Below the pieces are notes generated by a model. That model had not been told where the DNA came from and ran no database searches. It worked only from the letters and a program-made list of their open reading frames with translations. From Epiperipatus broadwayi (lineage: Eukaryota > Onychophora > Udeonychophora > Euonychophora > Peripatidae): a stretch of 64,000 nt of DNA. A program made the position numbers and the translations under genes. Position 1 is the stretch's first letter, and every line of letters begins with the position of its first letter. Where the stretch lies: contig JAQFVV010006255.1 in the NCBI GenBank assembly GCA_028023455.1, forward strand, positions 3,472,001 through 3,536,000. The letters are read 5' to 3'. Of this stretch, positions 47,110-59,313 are shown one piece after another.

Positions 47110-49080
47110 AGTAAAAAAATATTTACAAATAGGGCGTTGTATTTGAAAGCAGATTTACAATAACTAACAATATCGTTTTATATCCTGTAAATGTATTGCT
47201 TATCTCTAAATAATTGAATTTTAAAAAAACTGAGATAATTAATATCCTATAAAATAATGAAATGCTTGCATGCAAAATCTATTAAAGCGTTACTATCTGT
47301 TTACAATTTTGAAAATAGTCAAAAACGTACGCATTTTTCCTTTAAAAAATTTCGAAAAGCCATTAATATTATAAATTTTGTATTAAAGCGACTTAATATC
47401 ATAATTACACATATTTTAATAACTGATATATTCTTTTTATCTAAAAGAAACCTGAAAGATTGTACTGAAAATATGTGTATATTTTCAAAAGTCAGTTACA
47501 AACTGAGTTTTTAGCATAAATATTTATTTACAAAATAAAAGTTAAAGAAAAGGAAAGAATTCAAAAGCAACCAAACATGTAATATCAAACATAATAATGG
47601 CAAAGCAATAAGTCGGTATTATTAAACAATTGTAATTTTTTAACTTAAAAAATATAATAAATAAATACCGTATGTGATCTTTGTTATTTCTTAATCAAGT
47701 GGAAACGACATATTTTACCTATGTTTCAATTTTTAGTTAATCATTCAAACTTTGCCATTTGTTACAAGTTTCTTTTTGAAAGAATATTAAATCCATAAAA
47801 TTTATTTGAATTTTTATAATAAAATAAATGTATGTACAAGGGGAAATAAACACGGATAAAGTTTAAAGCCTGAAGATTGACTTTGTTTATAAATATTGAA
47901 CAATAAAATTTTAATACATATCTGCTATATATGCGAATTTGTTTTGAATGATATATCGGCTACTAATTTTTATGGCTATTAAAAAAAAAAACGTCTTGCA
48001 AACAATGCCTTAATCAAGTTCTAAAAAATTTTGGATTAGCATTACTGATATTATATTCAATGTTTTCCACCAATTTCGTGCTAATAATTAATTAGTAATT
48101 ATAATATTGAAATTATTTTAGAAGAAAATTTAAAAAGGGAATCATTGCCATTCTAATTTTTTTTTTGGAAAAAGTTTGATTAAGAGTTGTTCTTAGAAAT
48201 GATGAGTATAAAAGAGTGAAAATACCTTAATAAGATAATCTCAGTAATTAAAAGACTATAATTACTAAAAAAGATAAATTGATAAAAGTTTTTCAGCATG
48301 TGGAGCAAATAGCTTAATTAAAAATAAAACAATAATCAATAACCAAATAAAGCCAAGACTGAAAAATTATTAATGAGAATTGTTATTAAAAAAAATAGAA
48401 GTAATTGAAAATGATAATTTTCTGATAATGATAAATTGTAGAAATAAATAAATAGCTTGCTTTTCAGGTCATCAACAAATTTGCTTGGGGGGGAGGTCGG
48501 GGTTCAGATCAAACTAAGATAACCATCCGTTGGTTAGTAAATGGACATCTAACTATTGTTAGCGACAGATCAGTTAAGTGGGTTGGTCAGGTTAATATTG
48601 ATGGCCGACTATAAATATAAAAAAAATAAACCACTATAATTCGATGCAGTCTTCACAGCTGTTGCTCAGGAAGGGGGGGGGGAGGGGCGCATGGTTTATC
48701 TTTAAAAATAATAGAAAACGATGTGTATAGCTGTAGATGACAGGGGGAAAAAATCAAATAAAAAGTTTTAGAATTTAAAAAAGTTCTAATTGATTTATGA
48801 TAAGTTTTAGAAACAAATTATAATTATTTGATATTTATAAAGTGATTTATAAATCGTTAATTCACGATTAAAACAATCATAATGTAAGAAATACGAATTC
48901 ATCCTAATTACTTAAAATTCACAAGCAAATTTTGGAATTTTCAATAGTAGATGGGAAAAAAATATAAAATCAATAAATAGCAGTAAAGATAATTGATTAT
49001 CTAAATAATTTACTTAAGAAAAAGGCAAATATTTAAAAGAATTGTTTTAAAAAGAATTGATACTTATTTAGAAAATATAA
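47110..49080. other. AT-rich DNA with two poly(G) patches
   Basis: No gene recognised. G-rich patches at about 48485-48500 and 48671-48687 stand out; the 85-codon frame at 47257-47514 shows no domain. Confidence 0.45.
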
Positions 49081-49084
49081 AGAT

Positions 49085-49270
49085 AAACCCACATAAACTT
49101 CTTTATAAATTTTATATGAACCATTATAACGTACAAAAATGTACTCCAATGTTTCGACTACTTTTACGATCTTTATCAAGGAACAACTAAAAAATACATA
49201 AAAAAAACAAACAAACAATAAATACAAATACTTTATAATACATATAACAAATATCTCTTACCTATATTTA
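49085..49270 (-). mobile_element. Single-arm PLE 3'-end relative of 27488-27975
   Basis: Minus sense: AGTTGTTCCTTGATAAAGAT, CGTAAAAGTAGTCGAAACAT, TGGAGTACATTTTTGTACGT. Shares the landmarks of the 27.5-kb palindrome; CGAAACATTGG is the 3' motif of PLE elements here. Confidence 0.6.
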
Positions 49271-50215
49271 AAATAGAAGACTGTGTTTGTTTGTTATTTT
49301 TTAACTTATTTATTTAAAATATAAGAAATGAATGTTGACTGGAAGGAGAATTTCAGTTCCTTTAGTTTTGTGATAATACAATCGAAAATAAATGTAATCA
49401 TTTTAAAATGATAAAACAGAGTGGATCAACTATTTACTACTACTACTGCTACTACTATTATTATTTTATTGTTATTATTTTCAATCTGTTTTTTATTTCT
49501 TTCCTTATTTGTTTGTAATTCAATAGATAATGAAGTTTTTTCTATATACCTTAGTCTGGTCGAAAGAAATAAATTTGTAAAGAAGTTATAGTTTTTATAA
49601 TCTTTCCAGGATTTTATCTTTAAAGCATGCTACTTTTTCTAATGTTTGAATGCAGACTTTAATTCAATAATTAATATTTCAAAAAGTTGGATGATTTATT
49701 AACTAGTGATGAAAAAATCTTCAGCATTTTTGATATCTATATATTTGATAATATGGATCAGTTTAAATTTATTTGTAACTTTTAGATATTAAGATGCAAT
49801 CTAAATTTCAATACATTACTACTGCATTTAACCAATTGTAAGATAAAAGTATTTTGTTGCAGTATTATAACTATTTCAATAAAATTAGTTGTATAGTACT
49901 AAATTCATTATATAAAAAATATGACACTTTTGTTATTATAGCTTTAAGGAATATAAAAAGGTTTTATTTGATAATTTTCTGTAATATTCTCAAACTAGAG
50001 CCACAAAATTACATGACCAATTTATTTGCTTCCACATTTTATTTAGTCCAAATCCCAACTGTAAATCATAAATGTTGGTATTATATTCTTGATGTATTAC
50101 ATCTGTATAAAATTATAATTAAATTCTAAGATGATTATTAAAAAATATAAACACACAAGAATATAAAAACTTATTTAATAAATTGTGTTTCTCTTCACTA
50201 GAGAAAATTGTAATT
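49271..50215. other. AT-rich DNA, no gene seen
   Basis: The 91-codon frame at 49854-50129 has no recognisable domain. Confidence 0.45.
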
Positions 50216-50219
50216 ATAA

Positions 50220-50790
50220 ATATGCGACTTTTTTAGCATGCGTTAGTAATTATACTTAAAATAATGTGTAATAGGTCTGCTTAGCGCTTTCGAGATTTAA
50301 TGTTCGAATCTCATACTCATAGCTTTGTGAATGAATACTGTTGTTATTTATTGTACACATATGCAAGAATTTACCAACACAGGTATGTATACAACAGGGT
50401 TAAAAATAAAAATGAAGGAACATCAGTATTCTGGGACCACCAAGCAGCTACAGGCCATGTATTTGAACCTAGTTCTGCCCAAATAGTTTTTACAGAGAAG
50501 AGTGATGCCAAAAGAAAAGTTAAAGAGGCTTTTTACATTGCAGATGATCCAAGTGCCATTAATAGAAGAGAGGCATGCTTTGCTCTCTCTAAACAATGGA
50601 CTAATTAAATATTCAAACTCATTTGCATATGTGTACAATAAATAACAACAGTATTCATTCACAAAGCTATGAGTATGAGATTCGAACATTAGGTCTCGAA
50701 ACCGCTAAGCAGACCTATTACACATTATTTTAAGTATAATTATAGCTTCACTAACTCATGCGAAAAAAGTCACATATTTATAATTATAAA
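50220..50790 (+). mobile_element. Minimal PLE with ~155-bp inverted terminal repeats
   Basis: Left arm 50220-50371 is mirrored at 50625-50790: shared CATGCGTTAGTAATTAT / ATAATTATAGCTTCACTAAC, GTGTAATAGGTCTGCTTAGC, TGTTCGAATCTCATACTCAT and CTGTTGTTATTTATTGTACA. Only about 250 bp lie between and hold the GIY-YIG C-terminus. GTTCGAATC in each arm is a perfect B-box core. Confidence 0.85.
50380..50608 (+). pseudogene. PLE GIY-YIG endonuclease C-terminal half
   Basis: Open in one frame: YQHRYVYNRVKNKNEGTSVF, WDHQAATGHVFEPSSAQIVF, DAKRKVKEAFYIADDPSAIN, RREACFALSKQWTN, stop. It lacks the GIY-YIG motifs themselves. The upstream codons back to 50300 belong to the terminal repeat and are not native. 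Closest in-window relative: 8285-8698. Confidence 0.75.
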
Positions 50791-50799
50791 AACTTATTG

Positions 50800-51065
50800 T
50801 AAATATTTTTATTATAAATTATTTACTTACATAAATAAAAGTTTGTAAAAAACAAAAAAAACAAACTACAATTCAACTTATATCAAAATAATAAATATTC
50901 CTGCATCCATTGTACTTGGTGGCACTATGGTATGGAAAGTTTGGCACTCTTATTACTAATAATAATAATATGGATTGCTCATGTAAACACAGCAATTCAA
51001 ACTATGTAAAACCTTTGTAACTTTGTAAGATAAATAAAGCTCATCATTGAAACATAATTATAATA
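50800..51065. other. AT-rich spacer with lone MITE-like end
   Basis: TGGCACTATGGTATGGAAAG near 50922 resembles the right end of the 25755-26217 element. Confidence 0.35.
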
Positions 51066-51069
51066 TCAT

Positions 51070-51275
51070 TTGCCCAGAGATGCAATCCATGCGGAACTAG
51101 TATTTTTCCATCTTCCCAGGATGCAATTCTTGCTGACTAATAATTTTTTGTTTTGCCAAGGTGCAGTTCATGCATACTAGTGGGTTTTCATTCACCCAGC
51201 ATGCAATGCATGTTAACTAGTGTTTTTCCATTTTCTTAAAATGCAATTCATGCTGATTAGTATTTTTCCATTTTT
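51070..51275. repeat. 40-bp tandem repeat, five imperfect units
   Basis: TGCA(A/G)T starts recur at 51081, 51122, 51162, 51202 and 51242. Unit consensus: ATGCAATTCATGCTGACTAG then TATTTTTCCATTTTCCCAGG. Minisatellite. Confidence 0.85.
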
Positions 51276-51870
51276 GTTTCACATGGAACTTATATAACAA
51301 ATGAACAATAAATTAGCTATGAAAACTATAGTACTTTCACCAAATCAGTTCAATTTTTATTGGGACCATATACCAATCTAACACCAACTTTAACCCCTTC
51401 TCCGATATGTTTTTAATCGTGCTATCATGTGTTTCCACATATTTCTTTCAATATCACATTTAAAAATTCTATGTAAACCTAAGTTGATATAGGTATCTTG
51501 TTATATAATAATTATTTTATCTTTTAATTAATGTAAATCATGTTTTTTTTCCTATCACAATTAAGATTCTAAAACTTTATTACACATATAATATCATGAA
51601 TCAATTTGTATCTAAGACCTCATGTTTTCAATCCTTTGAAACATCATCATCATCATCATCATAATAATAATAATAATAATAGAGGGCGCTTTAGACCTTG
51701 GATAGCACAGATCAAGTAAAAACGTTCCACATTCAAACCATTAAAAAGCTAATAAAAACCATCAGAAACAAAATAATATATATATATAACATCAAAAATT
51801 GTAATATTAAATTAATTAATATCAACTAACAAAAAAAAAATAAGAAGAATTTAAACCAACTTCAACAAGT
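51276..51870. other. AT-rich DNA with (CAT)n/(AAT)n at 51643-51680
   Basis: Apart from the microsatellite nothing recognised. GATAGCACAGATCAAG near 51700 may be the 5' region of the LINE that follows. Confidence 0.4.
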
Positions 51871-52677
51871 TAACAAAGCAAGCATGGATGATCAAAGATC
51901 ACATGACCTAAGTAATGGCAGCAAAAATGCTAATGAAAGCCATAAAAAAGCAAAAAAACAAGTCAATGTTTTCAGATATGGTCAAGGGAAAATAAAAAAT
52001 AAATTCATTTATTCTAACAAAAAAAAATTGAAAGTCAATTTAATTCAAATATCAGCAAAGATATAAAAAAAAAGCAATGCAACTACCTCTCTAAAGATCA
52101 ATCCCAGATATAGAAAGCCAACCGATAGTGACATAAATAATTTAGAAACTAAAAAACAGGAAAGTCAAAATCCACCAGAAATTGTCTGGAATGAAGAAAA
52201 ATTGAACATCACAACTTAATTATTCAATAAATTCATACCAAAGCACCTCTTTGCAACATTCAAGAGCCACAGACAGCAACATTTCATTATATAAATTCCC
52301 AAAAGAGTTGCTACATGAGGCAATATCATTAAATGGATTTTGGAACACAATAGAACAGATTTCAGAATATCCCAATGACCAGTACCTAATACTGGGATTT
52401 TATAAAATCACACAAAGAGAAAGATGTCTTTCAAAGACAAGTAAAATCATTGGGTAACTTTATACTAATCACTGTAGACTAAAACTATCACAATACCATT
52501 TCAGGAAAAATTAATAACACAACCTGGGATACAAAGAACAAGACTTCCAGCCATTTGGCAAGATCATTATGTTTAAAACAGTATATCGAAAAGACACACT
52601 AATACCAATCATGAGTAAAACTGCATCCAGATACTGAACCAGATGATATACCAACCCAAATCCTGGATCAGGAAGCA

Positions 52678-52902
52678 TTGCTCACTTTATATATTAGAGG
52701 TCTGAAACCACAATGTTACTCATGTAAAGGGATGTGTTATTGCACAATGTCCAAAGCACCAGAAATCAAAATGCACACTCACAAAAACAACAAAATTTCA
52801 ACACTAATATGCAAACAGAAGACAATATTGCCCTTGCCAAGGATAGCAGTGAACAAACTACACAAAGAAATAATAACAAAAAAGCAGAGATACCAAGCTT
52901 AA
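52678..52902 (+). pseudogene. LINE ORF1 zinc-knuckle segment
   Basis: RGLKPQCYSCKG followed, in the next frame, by VIAQCPKHQKSKC: together C-x2-C-x4-?-x4-C, a gag-type CCHC knuckle whose His position is lost at the frameshift. It would bind RNA. Confidence 0.6.
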
Positions 52903-53755
52903 ATCTTCATAGATTTGTTCACAGAAAAAACAACAAAACTCTAAAACAAGGAATATGATCAAAAAGAAAGTGGAAGCCAAAAAAAAAATAACAGCAACTA
53001 AAGCAAATGTATATATGCCAGAATTTGATTGTGCAATGGATAAAATCACACAGTGTACTATTACCAATAAGGCAGCCATTACAATAAATTTCTCAGAGCT
53101 CCAAACAATATTCATTCATCTAGAAAAAACAATCAGACTCCTACTTCCAACAACTACTACTGAATTCCTATTTTTAGAGACTTACATCATGCTAAATAAA
53201 ATTAACAATATGTCACAAGATCCAATTCAAAAATACCAATCATTTATCAACATATTATACTTCAACATACATCACATGACAAAATACTCACCATCACCCT
53301 CCTGATTAATGACACTTGCAGATGATCTTTACAAGAGAATTATAGTCACCATACCCATGCACAACACCCATCACTACATACAAAAACTAACAAAGCTATA
53401 CTACAATACATGTAAACAATTAAAAGAATACCTTGCCACAAAAAAGAAAAACATGCCTCACCCAACAATACACATGGGACATGCCAATATATTCACTGGG
53501 CACTAGGCTATCCATCAACCAGAAAAGGGCCCATGGCAATTGAGATACATGGCAATGTCTAAGCAGGAAATAACATGCTGGATTCCATATACCAACATTT
53601 CAAGCAAAAATACCAAACATATAAACAATACAACCCAACCACTGATGAGTTTGGAACATCCCTTTCAGATCCAATGATTTTCTGAAAAGCTCAAAAAAAT
53701 TCCCAACAGTTGCCACTTTGGAACCAATAGCATTCCAGTATTTATCTTTTCACAT

Positions 53756-54420
53756 TTGAGTCAATTTGCCACAGAGTACCTTTCTAACTTCCTATCACAA
53801 AAAATATACAATACTAGAGAATTACATCCAGTAGTAATAGTGCCATTTAACAAAAAAATATTCAAATCTCGACCCACTTCCATGGGTCCATTGGGAATTA
53901 AATTATTGGAAAAGGTAATCAAAGATAAAATAGAAACATAATACTGCCCCTGGTATCAAACATGCATATGCAAAGAAGAGATCTTCCACCACACAGGCTG
54001 CACTTGTATTTAAAAATGATACAAAGTGCAGTGCAGCAAGATAAAAAGTATGCCCCAATTGCAATTCAACTGGATATACAGGCAGCATTTGATTGTGTTG
54101 CTATAGAGGTCTTAATGTATATGCTTGCAAATATAGCAATTCCACCCACCATACTATACATCATCACAAATCTCTTACTCAACCAAGAGATACACCTTAC
54201 ACTTAGTGGCAGAAACACAACAGTGTTTATTCACACACAGTAAATTTTACAAGGATCCCCACTCAGTGCACTGCTGTTTATTCTATATATAAATCCACCC
54301 CTAAAACAGATTGAAAATCAATTTTGAGGAATATTAATATCACAAACTGCCCAACATATTCCATGTATTGCATACATGGATGACATGACAGTGTTTCTAA
54401 CATTGCGAATGCCAGTATTA
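53756..54420 (+). pseudogene. LINE reverse transcriptase core, broken
   Basis: Frames at 53756-53941 and 53962-54243 plus the following stop-broken stretch carry the RT motifs in order, ending with YMDD. The first frame stops after KDKIET and the next segment (YCPWYQTC) is out of register. Both catalytic aspartate motifs are still legible. Confidence 0.75.
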
Positions 54421-55135
54421 GAAAGAATACTACAAAGTTATCAGACACACACAAACTATAATTCAACCTAAGCAAAACATCATCATTGTTCATCTATACT
54501 AACAAACCCCATATACAGCTATATCAAGGAAAACCTCCATTTCTTGGATTTCCATTTTATCTGGGAGCACATGGAATGAGACAAACACTTTAAAATAAGC
54601 TCAAACAGAAAGCAACAAACATAGTCATATCTTTATCAAATGCATACTTATCTCTATATTTAAAATTGCACCTATTGAACATACTCATAACAACATTAAT
54701 TGCATATTATTCGGCTATTGTCAAGTTTATAAAAAACTTTACAGCAGCCATATTATCACTCTGTAACAAACTACTATGGGGTAGGAAAACTAGCCATTTC
54801 AACCAAACAATTCAGTCAAGAAACTATACATAATGGTCTGGGCTACACACAATACATGTGTTTCCCACATAAAAAACAATAAACCTACTGGCAAAGATCA
54901 CTGCACAGTTTCAGCAACTATAAGGCCTCTTCAACATAATTACAGATCGTCCACCCCCACCCCCACATATAGATATCTAGTTTCATTAGCATACTTAGCA
55001 CAAATCAATATTCACACTTGACAGCAAATACACATCCTGGAAGTTATATGAATAGATCAACTCAGCTACACATAACCAGACCTTTAGCCCAATGCTGGAA
55101 TTAAACAACAAGCAACTCCTTAAAAACTTCAGAAA

Positions 55136-55318
55136 ATGGTCAATGGAACAAAGTTCTTCAACTTTTTGATCAAGCTAAATCTATTTGCATTACCAACATC
55201 CTATTTCATATTATTTCATCTTTATAGGTTAATAGACTCATTCTTCCACCTATGCTATGCTGCTGAAGAAACACAACAACACATATTTTACAATTGTACA
55301 GTGGTAAACACTACATGA
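55136..55318 (+). pseudogene. LINE C-terminal Cys-His knuckle
   Basis: HLCYAAEETQQHIFYNC (about 55247-55300) resembles the C-x-x-C-x(n)-E-T-x2-H-x3-C finger after the RT thumb; the first cysteine of the usual pair is not seen. TWSLLKLQANL near 55560 ends the recognisable protein. Confidence 0.6.
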
Positions 55319-55640
55319 AACAATATGCTAAATCAATATAGAACAAAATAAACTATACAACAGCTAACAGATTTTATAAACATGCAGACAACCCCTACAG
55401 CATGAACAGCAATCTTTGGACTTTATGCATTTTGATGCACTCAATGTATATTCAGCCTGGGAAATAATACCAGATGGCATCGGGCAACATTTTACAACAA
55501 GCTACAACAAATAAGGAACAGAGATGCAAAGATTGCTCATCCAGATATCTATGCAGCCACCTGGTCACTATTAAAATTACAAGCTAATTTATAAGAGCAT
55601 GCAAAACTAATCACATATAAACTCAACTTATTCAAACAAA

Positions 55641-56490
55641 ACTGATAATGAACAAGAAATTAAAAGGAATATAAAATATGGATTTTCACACAGCTGAACA
55701 AATAAATAAAACTTTTAACCAATGAACATCTTGACAATATTATTCTGTATTAACAATATAATTATTGACCAAAAAAATTATTTTGTTAAAAAAACCAGTG
55801 AAGGTCCGAATGCTTATATAATAATCTCATAATAAATGATTAGTAATAATTGTTAGTAAATTTATCTAAAAATGATATAGGGAGATCTTCAGATAATAAT
55901 GGTTTGTAAAATGAATTGTGGTAATATGAGTAAATATTAAACTATGATAATGAAGATGTTTGAAAAAATAAGATTTGGGCAATGGGACAGGCTAAAATGC
56001 ATTTTGGAAATTATTTACACTTTTAAAGTGTAATTTTCTAATTGTGTTGAGATTATATGGAAATTGAAAGTTTTGTAGTGTATTTGAATAATATTGTTTT
56101 TGGAAAGATGATATAAGTAGCCATATTGCCAATATCCATAGAGAAAGTAATGCATGGTGACTGATTACTGTAATTTGCATTTTTTTTGTGTGTGTTTGTA
56201 CTCTTAAAATTTCGGCAATACTTTTATTCATAAGACTATCGATTTTTAATTGACTTCCTAAAGAAATTGCAAAAAAAAAAAAGTTAAAAAATAGTCATTA
56301 ACATATTACAAAACTCTAAAAATAATGGGTTTTAACAAAGCTCATTTATCATTTTATTGTATTGCTTAAATAACAAGACTCCCAGTATATATAATGATAT
56401 TCTTATTCGATGCCTGTATTTCTTTGAAGTCATGTACATAATCTTCTAATTTTATATTATTAAATACAGTATTTTAAATATATATATATA
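55641..56490. other. AT-rich DNA, no gene seen
   Basis: The 79-codon minus frame at 55992-56231 has no recognisable domain. ATGATTAGTAATAATTGTTA near 55838 is weakly like the upstream block of family A elements. Confidence 0.4.
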
Positions 56491-56666
56491 TATCTCAACT
56501 TTAAAAAAATCAACTTTTATCCACTTGGGAGTATTTTCAACTATCTTTATAGTCTTTAGTATGCTGTGGTAGAGTACACTGTATGTGATGAGATTTATTA
56601 TTTGAAATGTTTAAATAAGACCAGGAAGGATTAACAGGTTTATGGTTATGTAGACAGTGTGTAAAT

Positions 56667-56960
56667 GTGATAAAAGATGTAAAAAAGTGGTTTCTAAGTA
56701 TAAATAGTTTAAGGAGAAAGTCAGGAAAAATGGAGCAAAATATAATTGTGGAAGGTAGGATAGAGTATGGTTGTAGTGGAATGACAGAAGATATAGATGG
56801 AAAAATTAGTAGTGAAATGGAGATGGTTAGCCAAAGAATAAGTAAGATAGAGAAAGAGGTAAAGGATATAGAATCAAAATTAAAATTGTTAGAGATGAAG
56901 TATGATCAGATGAAGGAATTATTGAGTACTAATGATAAAGAAGTAGATAAGAAAGTTTAG
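56667..56960 (+). pseudogene. LINE ORF1 N-terminal coiled-coil segment
   Basis: A 97-codon frame. Residues ~45-95 (EMEMVSQRISKIEKEVKDIE, SKLKLLEMKYDQMKELLSTN) show heptad-spaced hydrophobics with charged flanks, a coiled coil expected to multimerise the ORF1 protein. It stops before the next domain, which continues after a frameshift. Confidence 0.65.
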
Positions 56961-57059
56961 AAGGTGGTAGAAAATATTCAGATGAAGCAGAAAAAAAAAC
57001 TATGAGACAGTATTCATTAATTAGAGAATGTGGAGATAAATTGCAAGGGAAGATAGAAA

Positions 57060-57415
57060 CAGGTATGTAAGAGTATGTTTGCCTGGAGCTAGAATTAGGG
57101 ATGTTACAGATAAAGTAAAGAAGCAAGGAAGTAGAGATGTGTATGTTATGATAGGAACTAATAATTTGTCAAAACCATCAGAGAGAGTAATGGATGAGTA
57201 CAAAGAATTAATTAGGAATTTGAGTAAAATTAAAGGAAGAGTAGGAATAGTTGGATTATTACCAACATTTGACAAGAGGTATATGTTAGATAGGGTATGT
57301 TCTATAAATGAGAGATTGAAAAAATTGTGTGAGAGAAATGTTTGTGGATATGTGGGATTTTTTTATTGGAAAGAGGGAGTTATATAGTAAAGATGGTTTG
57401 CATTTAAAAAACAAG
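57060..57415 (+). pseudogene. LINE ORF1 SGNH/esterase-like domain
   Basis: Reads VRVCLPGARIRDVTDKVKKQ, RDVYVMIGTNNLSKPSERVM, DEYKELIRNLSKIKGRVGIV, GLLPTFDKRYMLDR and later, after a frameshift at about 57355, YSKDGLHLKN. G-T-N-N-L fits the SGNH block III (G-x-N-D-L) and D-G-L-H fits block V (D-x-x-H), the pattern of ORF1 esterases in CR1/L2-type LINEs. The nucleophile serine block is not seen with confidence (PGARI at the equivalent place). Confidence 0.65.
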
Positions 57416-57976
57416 AAAGTGACATTTTAGGGAGTTTGATTTATAAAGAATATAGTTCAGGAAACTTATAAAGAGGAATGGGGGCTTTAAGTGGCAGTGT
57501 TATCAGAAAGAAAAAGAATGGACAGAATGTAGTAATAATCAAAGGGTAGCTGATTTAGATATAAATGTAAAAGTTATGTTAAAAAATATTTAAATACTGT
57601 TAAATGTTAAAAACATTTGTAGTTTGACATAAGGTTAGGAAGACAAGAATGTATGGTGGCTATAGTGTATATAGTGACTGGAAGTAGTCAAACTATAATG
57701 ATGTGGAACAGTAGCATATATACAGAATTTCAAAGGAAAGGAGAAGAGAATAATGATTATAGGGGATATGAATGGGCATATTGAATAAATTGATGATATA
57801 GGTAATAAGAATGGACAGCTTTTGAAGAGTTTTTGCCAGAGAGTAAATTTGAGCAGTGGAAATTTATCGAATATTTATGAGGGATTATATATATGGTCTA
57901 GAGATAATATATTCTACATAATAGATTATGTATTAGTGGAGAAAGAGGGAATAAATAAAGTAATCAGAGAAATTGC

Positions 57977-58360
57977 TTGGATGAATGGGAGAAAAAATTG
58001 ATAAATGATGTAAAGAAAAGAAAGGAATTGATAAAGAAATTAACACTATTCTCATATAATAAATATGATGTAGCTAGAATTGTTTGGAAGGGAGTGGCAG
58101 TAGCAGGGTTAACATATGATAATGATGCATTATGTGTTAGCAAACAGGTATTATATTATTTTTAAAAAAATACAAAAAGAAGTAAGAAGACATACATTGG
58201 ATGCAGAAGTGTGGATGGCAAAGGAGTCAAGTTTTTATATGAGAGAGTCAAAAAACAAAATGAAAATGTTTGGTAGATTGCAGTTTATGGATTATAAAAG
58301 AATAGCCAAAATAGTATTTAATAGGGTTATGAATAAAGGACAGGCAATAAGATGAGTGAG
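57977..58360 (+). pseudogene. LINE ORF2 thumb-like segment
   Basis: Frames 57977-58165 and 58116-58355 give YNKYDVARIVWKGVAVAGLT, YDNDALCVSK, RRHTLDAEVWMAKESSF and FGRLQFMDYKRIAKIVFNRV, matching the minus-strand copy at 41630-41990. Confidence 0.7.
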
Positions 58361-58919
58361 AATGGTAGTGTGATATGCATTAATAAAGAATAGGGAGTTG
58401 GAGAGATAGAGAACTAGTATGGAGAGTAAAAAGAGTTTAAATATTTATAGAAGTAAACAGAATATTGGTTGTGAGTTCATTTATAATAAGTTTACTGTTT
58501 AAGTCTCAAACGGGATCTTTAGCAACAAAGGAATATACACACATAAATGGAAAAATAGGAGTGATATAATCTGCAAGTTCTGTAAGGAAGGCATAGAAAA
58601 TATTAGGCATCTGTTAATTGAATGTAAATGCCTGAAAGAAGAAAGGGTATAAACAATGAAGTTGCAAAGAATAAATATAAACAAAGTGATTATATAGAAA
58701 GTGACTTTTTGGTATTTATTCTGGGTTTGGGAAAAGAGTAGGGGGTATTTGGCTATAAAGGCCATGGAGTTAACAAAGATTATATTGTGGAAATTGGATG
58801 GAGCATGATAGAGAAGAATATGGGAAAACTTAGGTTGGTAAATGGAAAGGGAAGTCAAAGTGCCTAATAGATTTCTCTGGGCATAATAAGCTCACAGTGC
58901 ATCACATCACATCACATCT

Positions 58920-59235
58920 TGTCAACTAACACCTTCAAAAGCTAACCTTCCCACAATTCTGTGATTTTTGTGTTTGCTGCCTGTCTGTTTATTAAGTAGT
59001 TTTTATATTTTATATTAACATGGCTTCCTCTATTTCCTTTTATTATTGTTTTTTTTTTTTCAATTTAATATTTTTACATTATTATAATCCAAATTAAAAC
59101 CATATACATATAATCTATTATGGTCATAAAAAAATTGATGCTGACATATTATCATTTTGATTGCAAATTTTGTTTCGTCTGTGAATCCTTTTTAATAACA
59201 AGTACTTTTTAGTTCTTTTCTCTAATGTAAATAGA
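58920..59235 (-). pseudogene. PLE C-terminal end, left arm
   Basis: Minus sense. TTCCCACAATTCTGTGATTT is the complement of the TELW-G coding end. Same order as the right arm but no continuous frame. Confidence 0.65.
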
Positions 59236-59313
59236 GATATAAATGTAAATAGAGATATAAATGTGGCAGTGGATATATAGAAGAATCAAAATGTACATTA
59301 AAGAAAGGAACTA

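Larger units (their letters stand above)
51870..55640 (+). mobile_element. Decayed LINE: zinc-knuckle ORF1 and reverse transcriptase
   Basis: A plus-strand retroelement of about 3.8 kb, riddled with stops and frameshifts and A-rich on the sense strand. ORF1 part: a basic N-terminus from about 51884, then C-x2-C zinc knuckle near 52706-52790. ORF2 part: RPTSMGPLGIKLLEKVIKDK (53870-53930), LDIQAAFDCV (motif A, about 54070-54100), QGSPLSALLF (motif B, 54250-54277), AYMDDMTVF (motif C, about 54370-54397) and a C-terminal Cys-His knuckle near 55247-55300. No apurinic-type endonuclease was readable between ORF1 and RT, though decay may hide it. Not active. Confidence 0.8.
56558..58916 (+). mobile_element. 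CR1/L2-like LINE with internal deletion, nested in PLE
   Basis: Order: ORF1 coiled coil and esterase-like domain, an endonuclease remnant (IMIIGDMNGHIE, about 57750-57785; FYIIDYVLVEKEGINK, about 57910-57960), then a jump straight to the RT C-terminal block DEWEKKLINDVKKRKELIKK. The RT core is deleted relative to the 40832-42690 copy. The 3' end has a (CATCA)n-type tail (58899-58918). A 3-bp CTT is shared by both borders, too short to call a duplication firmly. Confidence 0.78.

Noticed and set aside
47257-47514. 85-codon frame as a host gene
   Set aside because: AT-driven composition rich in I, N, K and F, no domain, no splice signals supporting it.
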